The notes beneath the pieces are model-generated. The model made no database searches. It was not told the origin of the DNA and saw nothing but the letters and a program-made list of their open reading frames with translations. A DNA stretch of 64,000 nucleotides from JAGVSZ01 sp963716855. Its GTDB lineage: Bacteria; Pseudomonadota; Gammaproteobacteria; Burkholderiales; SG8-39. Positions within the stretch are counted from its first letter, which is position 1, and each line of letters opens with the position of its first letter. A program made the position numbers and the translations under genes. The stretch covers positions 62,001 through 126,000 of the forward strand of contig CAVQUV010000020.1 in the NCBI GenBank assembly GCA_963716855.1, written 5' to 3'. Positions 34,201 through 42,375 of this stretch are shown here, in pieces.

Positions 34201-35100
34201 ATGAGCGCCCTGTTCGAGTCCAGCCTCAAGAGCCTGCCCTTCCTGCACCGCGGCAAGGTGCGGGATCTGTACGCCGTCGGCGACGACAAGCTGCTCGTCA
34301 TCCAGACCGACCGCCTGTCGGCGTTCGACGTGATCCTCCCGACGCCGGTCCCCGGCAAGGGCCGGGTGCTGACCGCGCTTTCGAATTTCTGGTTCGAGAA
34401 GCTCGGCCACGTCATCCCGAACCACCTCACCGGTATCGCGCCCGAAACCGTGGTCGCCCCGGGCGAGCGCGACCAGGTCGCCGGGCGCGCGATGGTCGTG
34501 CGGCGCTTGAAGCCGGTGCTCGTCGAAGCGATCGCGCGCGGCTACATCATCGGGTCGGGGTGGAAGGACTATCAGAAGACCGGCGCGGTCTGCGGCATTG
34601 CGCTTCCCGCGGGACTGCGCGAGGCGGAGAAGCTGCCGCAGCCGATCTTCACGCCCTCGACCAAGGCGGCGCTCGGCGCGCACGACGAGAACATCGCGTT
34701 CGCGGAGGTCGAGAAGCTGATCGGCGTCGAGCGCGCACGCGAGGTGCGCGATGCCACCCTGCGTCTCTACACCGAAGCCGCGGATTTCGCGCGCGGCAAG
34801 GGGATCATCATCGCCGACACCAAGTTCGAGTTCGGCACCGACGCCGCCGGGAAGCTGGTCCTGATCGACGAGGCGCTGACGCCCGACTCCTCGCGTTTCT
34901 GGCCGGCGGATCAGTACCGCGTCGGCATGAGCCCGCCGTCCTTCGACAAGCAGTACGTGCGCGACTGGCTCGAGTCTCAGAAGTGGAACAAGCAGCCGCC
35001 GGCGCCCCGTCTTCCCGCGGACGTGCTCGCACGCACCGCCGAGAAGTACCTCGAGGCGCTGCGCATGCTCACCGGCCGAACGCTGGCCGAGTTCGGCTGA
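34201..35100 (+). CDS. purC: Phosphoribosylaminoimidazole-succinocarboxamide (SAICAR) synthase
   Basis: A 299-residue PurC joining CAIR and aspartate with ATP. Motifs: LLHRGKVRDLY-like FLHRGKVRDLY at the N-terminus, DRLSAFDVILPTPVPGKG, VRRLKPVLVEAIARGYIIGSG, and the C-terminal IDEALTPDSSRFWPAD. Complete and of normal length for the eukaryote-like/long bacterial form. Confidence 0.96.
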   Translation: MSALFESSLKSLPFLHRGKVRDLYAVGDDKLLVIQTDRLSAFDVILPTPVPGKGRVLTALSNFWFEKLGHVIPNHLTGIAPETVVAPGERDQVAGRAMVVRRLKPVLVEAIARGYIIGSGWKDYQKTGAVCGIALPAGLREAEKLPQPIFTPSTKAALGAHDENIAFAEVEKLIGVERAREVRDATLRLYTEAADFARGKGIIIADTKFEFGTDAAGKLVLIDEALTPDSSRFWPADQYRVGMSPPSFDKQYVRDWLESQKWNKQPPAPRLPADVLARTAEKYLEALRMLTGRTLAEFG

Positions 35101-35111
35101 CGCCCTTCCCG

Positions 35112-36203
35112 ATGGAGCAGACGTCCCCGGCGCCCGGAGCCGCGCCGCCGCCGCCGGAAGTCGCGCCGGCCCCGCCGCCTCCGCCCGCGCCGGTCAACAT
35201 CGTTGCCGCCGACGAGCCGAGTATCGAGCGTGCCGTCGAGCTGCTGCGCGCGGGCGACGTCGTCGCCTTCCCGACCGAAACGGTGTACGGGCTCGGCGCG
35301 GACGCCGCGAACGCCGACGCGGTCGCAAGGATCTACGCGCTGAAGGGTCGGCCGACCGCCCACCCGGTGATCGTCCATCTCGCCGACACCGCCCGGCTCG
35401 ATGAATGGGCGGTCGACGTTTCCCGGGAGGCGCGCAAGCTCGCGCAGGCCTTCTGGCCCGGGCCGCTGACCCTGGTCCTCAAGCGCGCCCCGCACGTGCC
35501 GGACGCAGTGACGGGTGGACAGGACACGGTGGGCCTGCGCGTACCTTCGCATCCGGTCGCGCAGGCGCTCCTCGCGCGGTTCTGCGGCGAACACGGTGGA
35601 CGCCGCTTTAGCGGCGTGGCCGCGCCGTCCGCCAACAAGTTCGGACGGGTCAGCCCGACGCTGGCCGAGCACGTGTTCGCCGACTTCGCGCTCGCCGTGC
35701 CGCTCATCCTCGACGGCGGCGCGACGAACGTCGGAATCGAATCCACCATCGTCGATTTTTCGGGCGAGCGGCCGCGCCTGCTGAGACCGGGCGGCGTTTC
35801 GGTCGCCGCGATCGAGGCGGTGCTCGGCGAAGGCCTCGCGGCGGCGGACGAGTCGGCGCCGCGCGCCTCGGGGACGCTGCCGGCGCACTACGCGCCCAAG
35901 GCGCATGTGCGGCTGGTGAAGCGAATGGAGATGCTGGAGGCGCTCGCCTCGCACAAGGGGCGGCGGCTCGGCGTCCTCGCGCTCGAAGTGAGGGTGCCGC
36001 GGCTCAACCCGGCGCTGCAGCGCGTGGTGCCAGCGATTGCCGCGCAATACGCGCACGAGCTATACGCGGCGATGCGCGCGCTCGATGCGCAGAACGTGGA
36101 CCTGATCCTGGTGGAAACGCCGCCCGGCTCGCCGGCCTGGGCGGCGGTGCACGATCGGCTCGCGCGCGCAGCGCGCGGTGCGACGGAAAGCGGCGCGACC
36201 TGA
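35112..36203 (+). CDS. L-threonylcarbamoyladenylate synthase (Sua5/YrdC)
   Basis: A 363-residue long-form Sua5 for the t6A37 modification of ANN-decoding tRNAs. After a Pro/Ala-rich leader of ~28 residues (APPPPEVAPAPPPPPAP) comes the YrdC domain: FPTETVYGLGADA, LKGRPTAHPVIVH, FWPGPLTLVLKR and SANKFGRVSPT. From about residue 250 the C-terminal Sua5 domain follows. The Pro-rich leader is unusual and may be a spurious extension, though no better start is seen upstream of the domain. Confidence 0.9.
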   Translation: MEQTSPAPGAAPPPPEVAPAPPPPPAPVNIVAADEPSIERAVELLRAGDVVAFPTETVYGLGADAANADAVARIYALKGRPTAHPVIVHLADTARLDEWAVDVSREARKLAQAFWPGPLTLVLKRAPHVPDAVTGGQDTVGLRVPSHPVAQALLARFCGEHGGRRFSGVAAPSANKFGRVSPTLAEHVFADFALAVPLILDGGATNVGIESTIVDFSGERPRLLRPGGVSVAAIEAVLGEGLAAADESAPRASGTLPAHYAPKAHVRLVKRMEMLEALASHKGRRLGVLALEVRVPRLNPALQRVVPAIAAQYAHELYAAMRALDAQNVDLILVETPPGSPAWAAVHDRLARAARGATESGAT

Positions 36204-36209
36204 CGCGCG

Positions 36210-36929
36210 TCAGCCGACGCGGTGGTATTCGACCAGCTCGTAGAGCTCGCGGTTGTTCGTCAGGATGTGCTGCAGCATGCGGGTGATGGTCGGGTCGCTC
36301 CACTGCTCCCACACCTGCAGCTTCACCGGTCCCCTCACCGCAGGCGAGTACCACTCGGTCTCGTAGCGCCGCGTCTGCGTGCGATAGCGGCCCGAATCGC
36401 CGAGATACAGGGTGCGCTCGATTCGCAACGCGTCGAACTCGCCGGCCGGAACGCGTACCTTCTCCCAGCCGATCACGCGGCCCTCGACACGCACCGCGCG
36501 CGTGCCGCCGGCCGCCGCATCGGACCGCAGCGTCTCCTGCGACCAGCGCTGGCCCGGTGCAAGCGTCGCGGGGTACAGCTGCAGCGGCGGGGTGAAGGTG
36601 CCGGATGGCACCTGAGTGCTGATGCGTCCTGCGCTGATCGCGCCAGCCGCCTGCGTACGGCGCTCGCCACCTTCGCGCGCGTCGCCGCGCACGGTGATCA
36701 CGTTGCCGCCGGGACCGGCTTCGACCACTTCGGCGATCCAGAGTCCGAGCTCGCGGCGCTGCCCGTAGCCGTCGATCTCGCGGTACGTCCAGGTGTCGCC
36801 GCGCGCGTACGAGGGAGCCGCAGCGGGTGCCTGCGCCTCGCTCGCGACCGGCACGACGAGGCCCGTTGCGACGAAGACGGAAGCCAGCAGCGTCGCGAAG
36901 AGGCGTTCGTCGCGCACGGCCGGGCCCAT
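36210..36929 (-). CDS. Exported protein of unknown function (paralogue 1)
   Basis: A 239-residue protein with a signal peptide (LFATLLASVFVATGLVVPVA, then SEAQA). The mature part shares a pattern with the next gene upstream: GD-x-WTYR, then PAGEFDALRIERTLYLGD-x-x-x-xR, then TEWYSPAVRGPVKLQVWEQW. This resembles DUF3108-like beta-sandwich periplasmic proteins, though I cannot name the family surely. Starts 4 nt after the upstream paralogue's stop. Confidence 0.72.
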   Translation of the reverse strand: MGPAVRDERLFATLLASVFVATGLVVPVASEAQAPAAAPSYARGDTWTYREIDGYGQRRELGLWIAEVVEAGPGGNVITVRGDAREGGERRTQAAGAISAGRISTQVPSGTFTPPLQLYPATLAPGQRWSQETLRSDAAAGGTRAVRVEGRVIGWEKVRVPAGEFDALRIERTLYLGDSGRYRTQTRRYETEWYSPAVRGPVKLQVWEQWSDPTITRMLQHILTNNRELYELVEYHRVG

Positions 36930-36933
36930 TCGC

Positions 36934-37617
36934 TCAGGGCGCCTTGTAAGACGTCAGCTCGTAGGTCGCCCGCACGCCCGGCATGAAGGATCCCATCGGG
37001 CAGCCGTAGCGCGCCTGGCAGAACTCCTCGAACACCACGACCTTCGCCGCGCCCCGGATGTCCGGCGCATACCACTCGGTCTCGGTACGCTGCGTGATTC
37101 CACGGAACGTGTCGTAGTCGCCGAGGTACATCGTGCGCTCGACCTTCATCGCCCGGAATTCCCCGGCGGGGACCTTGATCGTCTCCCAGCCATGCACCTT
37201 GCCGCGCACCAGCATCTCGCGCTTCTCGTTCGAGAAAGGGTCGTTGCGAATGACCTTTTGCGACCACGACTTGCCCTCGGCGAGCGGGAACGGCATCAGC
37301 TGGAACGCGGGGTCCATCGTGCCGCGGGCCCGGTCGTTGAGCACGCCGGACGCGAGCTCGCCGGGCGCGCGGAAGAGGTCGTCGAACGACCCATCGGCGG
37401 AGCGCACCGCAACGCGGATGCCGCCCGCGTCGGTGCTCGTGACCTCGCGGGTCCAGGTGCCCGTCACCTGCTTGTTGTAGTTGTCGATTCCGCGATAGGT
37501 CCAAGCGTCGCCCGCCTTCAGCGCCGGCGCGGCCACCTGCGCCGCGACCGAAAACGACGTGCCCAACAGCGCTGCCGCGATAAGCGTCCGCGATGAGAAC
37601 GATCCGAGTGGGGACAT
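36934..37617 (-). CDS. Exported protein of unknown function (paralogue 2)
   Basis: A 227-residue secreted protein (signal LIAAALLGTSFSVAAQ) and tandem paralogue of 36210-36929: GDAWTYRGID, PAGEFRAMKVERTMYLGDYD and TEWYAPDIRGAAKVVVFEEF line up with it. GAAAGGAGAT before the ATG is a good ribosome site. Two Cys residues (FCQARYGCP) are unique to this copy and may form a disulphide. Function unknown. Confidence 0.72.
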   Translation of the reverse strand: MSPLGSFSSRTLIAAALLGTSFSVAAQVAAPALKAGDAWTYRGIDNYNKQVTGTWTREVTSTDAGGIRVAVRSADGSFDDLFRAPGELASGVLNDRARGTMDPAFQLMPFPLAEGKSWSQKVIRNDPFSNEKREMLVRGKVHGWETIKVPAGEFRAMKVERTMYLGDYDTFRGITQRTETEWYAPDIRGAAKVVVFEEFCQARYGCPMGSFMPGVRATYELTSYKAP

Positions 37618-37766
37618 GCGCGATCTCCTTTCTGCTGTTCGCTTCGGGTCTACCGCCGACGCGGTGACATCCGGCTGCTACGGGCCGGCACGTCTTCCGG
37701 ATGCAAACAGCGGCGCCGGGCGGATTGTTCCGCCGGCGGCGCGAAAGGATCAGTGTGAAAGAACTA

Positions 37767-37824
37767 GCTGGAAAAAACCAGCGGAAAAAAAGCCAGCGGG
37801 AAAAACCAGCTGGAAGAAACCAGC
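37767..37824 (-). terminator. Tandem intrinsic terminators after the SapC-family gene
   Basis: Reading leftward from the stop codon: GCTGG-TTTCTT-CCAGC (37824-37809) followed by TGGTTTTT, and a second GCTGG-TTTTTT-CCAGC (37782-37767) followed by TAGTTCTTTC, with further GCTGG boxes and T-runs between. Five related GCTGG/CCAGC boxes in 58 nt form a repeat-like terminator array. Confidence 0.6.
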
Positions 37825-37825
37825 A

Positions 37826-38629
37826 CTAGGCGCGCTTCGCGGACTTGGCGGCCGGGGCGGGCTTGGCCGTCGGCTCGGCCGGCTGCTCGGCGGCGGGGGC
37901 GATCTTCGCCCGGCGGGCGAGGAGGTGCCCGAAATTCTCGAGCGAGAGGAGGTGGGCGTAGATCCGCCCGACGATGCCCTTCTTGAAGAGATTCTTGTGC
38001 TGCGCGGCGTTCAGGTGCTCGAGCTTCGACTCCTGGACCCGGAACATCCCCGCGAGATTGATCGGCGCAGCGCCGGTCGCGGGCGTCGCCTGCATGGTGA
38101 ACGGCTCGAAGAGATCGTAGTCGGCGAGGATCGCGCAGAGCTCTCGGGTGCGCTCGAGGTCGGCCTCGTACTCGCGCAGGAGCTGCTCGATCTGGGACCA
38201 CCGCTGGGTGGGCTTGCCCTCGGCGTCGAACATCTTCTCTCCGGCGTCGGAGAGGAACGACTTCTCGACGCAGATCAGACGGTTCTCCTGGGGCGCGGTC
38301 CCCATGGTGACGCGGGCCATGCAGAACGGGTAGCGGCGCACGTAAGCGGGCACGTAGACGCCCTGCTCCCAGGCGCCGTTGCGCACGAACAGGTTCTCGG
38401 TCTGCGCCAGCCCGAGGACTGCGACCGCCGCGTAGCTCTTGCCCTGGTCGCTCGATGCGAACACGATCGGGAAATCGCGCGCCGCGGGCGCGAACTCGAT
38501 GTAGCTCACCGGCATCGCATTCGTCTGGGCGCAGAACTCGGGAAGCTTCCCGGGCGCGGGCAGCGCGACCCCCTGGGTCTTCTGCAGCGGAACGATTTCA
38601 CGGTAGCCGAATGGCGGGTTGATCTGCAT
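37826..38629 (-). CDS. SapC-family protein
   Basis: A 267-residue protein of the SapC family, named from an S-layer-linked gene in Campylobacter; biochemical role unknown. Family blocks: YREIVPLQKTQGVAL near the N-terminus, VSYIEFAPAARDFPIVFA, and GVYVPAYVRRYPFCMA. The end is an Ala/Pro/Lys-rich tail (EQPAEPTAKPAPAAKSAKRA) that looks disordered. GGAGAAGAG precedes the ATG by 2-3 nt. Stands alone, with terminators after it. Confidence 0.82.
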   Translation of the reverse strand: MQINPPFGYREIVPLQKTQGVALPAPGKLPEFCAQTNAMPVSYIEFAPAARDFPIVFASSDQGKSYAAVAVLGLAQTENLFVRNGAWEQGVYVPAYVRRYPFCMARVTMGTAPQENRLICVEKSFLSDAGEKMFDAEGKPTQRWSQIEQLLREYEADLERTRELCAILADYDLFEPFTMQATPATGAAPINLAGMFRVQESKLEHLNAAQHKNLFKKGIVGRIYAHLLSLENFGHLLARRAKIAPAAEQPAEPTAKPAPAAKSAKRA

Positions 38630-38757
38630 CGCTCTTCTCCGGTGGCTGAGCTAGGCAGTTGGCCACGGACCCCCACCACCCGCAACCGCCGCGCGGCTGC
38701 CCCTGTGGAGATTCTGGCGTTCGGGACCTCAATTCGGTAAAATCGCGCCCTCTCCGT

Positions 38758-38833
<76 letters not shown>

Positions 38834-38891
38834 GACTCCCTCCCGGCCCGTGCCTTCCGCGGGCCCTTTGCCTCGAGCGCCGGAGCCTGCC

Positions 38892-40422
38892 GTGCCGATC
38901 GCCGCGACCGCCAGGAAGAATTTCTACAAGGACTCCGTCGCGCTGATGCGCATCGCCCAGACGGTCGGTGCGCGCGCGGGCCTGGGACGGGTGTCGCTGC
39001 TGATGGGCACGCCGGCGAACAAGGACATCCTCGCGCAGGCCGGCCTGCTCGTCCCCGAACTCGTCGCGGCGGCGCCTGCCGACCTCATGATCCTGGTCGA
39101 CGGGGAGCAGGATGCGCTCGCCGCGGCGCTCGCCGCGATCGAGGAGCAGCTGGCGGGGCGCGAGGCGGCTCCTGCGGGGGAGCGCACCGAGATTGCGCCG
39201 CGCTCGATCGCGATGGGGGTCGACCGCCTCGAGCGCGCGACGCTCGCGCAGATTTCGGTGCCAGGCCCGTACGCCGCGGCGGAGACGCTGAAGGCGCTCA
39301 AGCGCGGCCTGCACGTCTTTCTCTTCAGCGACAACGTGCCACTCGCCGAGGAGCAGGCGGTCAAGCGCCTGGCCTCGAAAAAGGGTCTGCTTGTGATGGG
39401 GCCGGACTGCGGCACCGCGATCATCGGCGGCGTGCCGCTCGGTTTCGCGAATGCGGTGCGGCGCGGCGCGATCGGCATCGTCGGCGCATCCGGGACCGGC
39501 ATGCAGGAGGTGACCTGCCGCATCCACGCGCTCGGCGAAGGCGTCTCGCACGCCATCGGCACCGGCAGCCGCGACGTGTACGAGGAGATCGGCGGCACGA
39601 CGCTGCTTGCGGGTCTGGATCTGCTCGCGCGCGATCCCGGGACGCGCGTGATCGTGATCGTCTCGAAGCCGCCTTCGCCCATGGTCGCCGACCGCGCGCT
39701 CGCCGCAGCGCGCGCGTGCGGCAAGCCGGTCGTCGTGCTGTTCCTCGGCGCGAAACTCGCCGGCGGCGGCAATGTCCATCCGGTCGTAACGCTCGAGGAA
39801 GCGGCCGCTACGGCGGTGTCCGTCTCGCGCGGCGAGAAGGCGGCCGCCGCGGCGAGCGGGTTCGGGGCGCTCGCCGCGAAGCTCGCGCCGGGGCAGCGAT
39901 TCCTGCGCGGGCTCTATTCGGGCGGCACCTACTGCACCGAAGCGCAGTACGTCTGGAAGGACGCCGGCATCGCGACCTGGTCGAACGCCCCGGTCGAGAA
40001 GAAGTACACCTTGCCCCATGGCGCTCCGAGTCGCGACCACACCGCGATCGACCTCGGCGCCGACGAGTTCACCGTCGGCCGCCCGCATCCCATGATCGAT
40101 TTTGCCGCGCGTACGGAGCGACTCCTCGCCGAGGCGCGCGATCCGTCGGTGGCGGCCGTCGTCCTGGACGTGGTGCTCGGCTATGGCGCGAACGCTGATC
40201 CTGCCGGGGAGCTCGCGCCGGCCGTGGTCGAGGCGCGCGCGATCGCGGCGCGGGACGGTCGCGAGCTGGTCGTGCTCGGTTTCGTCTGCGGCACCGACGA
40301 CGATCCGCAGGGCCTTGATGGCGCAGACGGCGAAGCTGCGCGAGGCGGGGATGATCCTCGCGGGCGGCTCCACCGCCGCCGCGCGCCTCGCGACGCGCGT
40401 CGTGGCCCATAGGGCGTCTTAG
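38892..40422 (+). CDS. fdrA: FdrA/AllF-type acyl-CoA-synthetase-like protein (apparent frameshift near 40307)
   Basis: About 509 residues. FdrA resembles succinyl-CoA synthetase alpha chains: a CoA-binding half with LLVMGPDCGTAIIGGVPLGF and GIVGASGTGMQEV, then a ligase-like half. In E. coli the fdrA-ylbE-ylbF products together form oxamate carbamoyltransferase (as I recall, renamed AllFGH). The end is out of frame: after CGTDDDPQ the family end (TAKLREAGMILAGGSTAAA) reads in the next frame to TAG 40422. GTG 38892 is chosen at the family N-terminus; a GTG 42 nt upstream is possible. First gene of the cluster. Confidence 0.85.
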
Positions 40423-40435
40423 CAGTCCGGCATAC

Positions 40436-41455
40436 ATGCCTCGACCGGACCGCAGCGCAAGGCACGAGCCTTTGGCAGCGCGCCGATCGGGTGCTGCGCG
40501 AGGCGCGCGGCCCTCGTTCGATTCCAAGCTCGTTGTCGTCGCCTTCGGCGGCAACGCGGTCTATCCGCCGACGATCAAAGGCACGGCGCAGGAGCAGCTC
40601 GACATCATGGAGGAGGCGTGCGAGCACCTCGTTCCGGTGTTCCGCGCCGGCTATCGCGCGGTGCTCACCCACGGCAACGGCCCGGTGGTCGGCAACATCC
40701 TCTTCCGGATGGCGCGCACTTCGCGCGAGCTCGTGCCGATGCCGATGGACGTGTGCGTCGCGCACTCGCAGGGCGGCATGGGCTACATGCTGCAGCAGAG
40801 CCTCGCGAACATCCTGGCGAAGCACGGCATGGACGTGTCCGTGTCCTCGATCGTGACCGAGGTCGAAGTCGCGCCGGACGATCCGGCGTTCGCGCACCCG
40901 ACCAAGCCGGTCGGGAGATTCTTCACGCAGGAAGAGGCCGGGCGGATCGCCGCCGAGACGGGCTGGGACTTCGTCGAGGACTCGGGGCGCGGCTACCGTC
41001 GCGTCGTGCCCTCGCCGGTGCCGCTGAGGATTCTCGATGCGCCTGCAATCAACGCGCTGCTCGGAGCGGGAGTCATCCCGATCGCGGCGGGCGGCGGCGG
41101 CATCCCGGTGGTGCGCGACGGTACGCGCTATCGCGGCGTGGCGGCGGTGATCGACAAGGACATGACGAGCGCGCTGCTCGCCGCGGACGTCGGCGCCGGG
41201 ACGCTGGTGATGCTCACCGGCGTCGAGCGCGTGGCGCTCGATTTCGGCAAGCCCAGCCAGCGCGTACTCGATCGCATGACCGCGGCCGAAGCGCGCCGGC
41301 ATCTCGCCGACGGCCAGTTCCCGCCGGGAAGCATGGGGCCGAAGATCACCGCGGCGCTGCGCTATCTCGAGCGTGGCGGGCCGCGGGCGCTGATCACCTC
41401 GCTCGAGAAGCTCGACGCGCGCTCGAGGCATGCAGGAACTGAGGTCGTGCCATGA
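40436..41455 (+). CDS. Carbamate kinase
   Basis: Makes ATP from carbamoyl phosphate and ADP. The core runs from KLVVVAFGGNA, with HGNGPVVGN, AHSQGGMGYMLQQ, AAGGGGIPVV and DKDMTSALLA as the amino-acid-kinase motifs, and PGSMGPKI near the end. Carbamate kinases normally begin at that first strand; here ~30 extra residues precede it, partly encoded by repeat C (40475-40512). No start codon lies closer to the core. With FdrA, DUF2877 and DUF1116 this gives an oxamate-carbamoyltransferase/kinase pair yielding ATP from oxalurate (allantoin end product). Confidence 0.92.
   Translation: MPRPDRSARHEPLAARRSGAARGARPSFDSKLVVVAFGGNAVYPPTIKGTAQEQLDIMEEACEHLVPVFRAGYRAVLTHGNGPVVGNILFRMARTSRELVPMPMDVCVAHSQGGMGYMLQQSLANILAKHGMDVSVSSIVTEVEVAPDDPAFAHPTKPVGRFFTQEEAGRIAAETGWDFVEDSGRGYRRVVPSPVPLRILDAPAINALLGAGVIPIAAGGGGIPVVRDGTRYRGVAAVIDKDMTSALLAADVGAGTLVMLTGVERVALDFGKPSQRVLDRMTAAEARRHLADGQFPPGSMGPKITAALRYLERGGPRALITSLEKLDARSRHAGTEVVP
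40475..40512 (+). repeat. Repeat C, copy 1
   Basis: GCAGCGCGCCGATCGGG then TGCTGCGCGAGGCGCGCGG; closely matched by 45564-45600 and, in its first ~21 nt, by 41505-41525. Lies inside the carbamate-kinase 5' end. Confidence 0.55.
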
Positions 41456-42375
41456 GTCAGCGCACGGGAGGCTCCCTCCCCCCGACACTGGGGGGGGGGG
41501 GGGGGCAGCGCGCCGATCGGGCGCCGCTGGCCACGTGCCGCGCGGTGGACGGAGATCGTCGCGTGAACGTGCTCGCGATCGGGCGCAAGGCGCGCGCGGC
41601 GCTGGAGGCGAGCGGCGGGGTCGCGCGGCCGCTCGCGGCGTTTCCCGATGCGCCCTACTTCGAGGCTGCTGGCGAGATCGTGTGGGTCGGGTCGAAGCTG
41701 CCGGCGCGGCACCCGCGCGCGGTGCTGACTGCGCAGCCGGTCGCGCGCAGCGCCGAGGTCTCGTTCGGCGCGCTGCCGGGCGAGGCGTGGTCGCGCGCAA
41801 TGCCCCAGCGTGTCGAGCCCGCAGTCGTGGCGAGCGCATGTCGCCGTCTCCTCGGTGCCATCGACCGCGTCGGCGAGCCGCGGGGATTCGGCGCACTGCT
41901 TGCACGCATGATGCCGGCGTTTCCGCTCGATCTCGCGGCGCCGAGGGTGCGGATGCTCGCGGCGGCGTATGGAGCCGATGATGCGCAAACGGTATACGCG
42001 GCATCGCGGGCGCTGCTGGGTCTGGGCACCGGCCTGACCCCGTCGGGCGACGATCTCGCCGGCTCGGCGCTGTTCGGTCGCATGCTCGTCGACCGTGGCG
42101 AGCGATGGCGCGCGATCGGGGCGCGGCTTGCGACCGATGCCCGCACCGCGAGCCACGCGATCAGTGCGGCGCTCCTCGCGGACCACGTGGCGGGCGAAAC
42201 ATTCGAGTCGCTGCACGCGCTGGCCGACGCGCTGGTCGACGGCGACGACGCTGCCGCACTGGAGGCGGCGCGGACGCTGGTTGCGCTGGGCCACTCGTCG
42301 GGCTGGGACATGCTCACCGGGTTCGCCATTGGCGTGACCAGCGGCGTAACCGGCGAACTGAAGGGGGTAGGGTGA
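41452..42375 (+). CDS. DUF2877 protein (YlbF/AllH-like)
   Basis: A 307-residue DUF2877 protein, the partner of FdrA and DUF1116 in oxamate carbamoyltransferase clusters. The family-typical region LLGLGTGLTPSGDDLAGSALFG is near residue 185, and the end reads LGHSSGWDMLTGFAIG. ATG 41452 overlaps the kinase stop (ATGA). Codons 13-18 contain a run of 16 G followed by repeat C; the family fold starts only at about residue 36 (RVNVLAIGRKA), so the G-run sits in a dispensable leader where slippage would switch the gene off. Confidence 0.82.
   Translation: MSQRTGGSLPPTLGGGGGQRADRAPLATCRAVDGDRRVNVLAIGRKARAALEASGGVARPLAAFPDAPYFEAAGEIVWVGSKLPARHPRAVLTAQPVARSAEVSFGALPGEAWSRAMPQRVEPAVVASACRRLLGAIDRVGEPRGFGALLARMMPAFPLDLAAPRVRMLAAAYGADDAQTVYAASRALLGLGTGLTPSGDDLAGSALFGRMLVDRGERWRAIGARLATDARTASHAISAALLADHVAGETFESLHALADALVDGDDAAALEAARTLVALGHSSGWDMLTGFAIGVTSGVTGELKGVG
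41490..41505 (+). repeat. Poly-G tract of 16 in a coding leader
   Basis: Sixteen consecutive G within the first 55 nt of the DUF2877 gene, next to a C-rich stretch (CCCTCCCCCC). Long enough for slipped-strand mispairing and for sequencing error. Confidence 0.8.
41505..41525 (+). repeat. Repeat C, partial copy 2
   Basis: GCAGCGCGCCGATCGGGCGCC, sharing its first 17 nt with copy 1 at 40475; it directly follows the poly-G tract. Confidence 0.45.
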
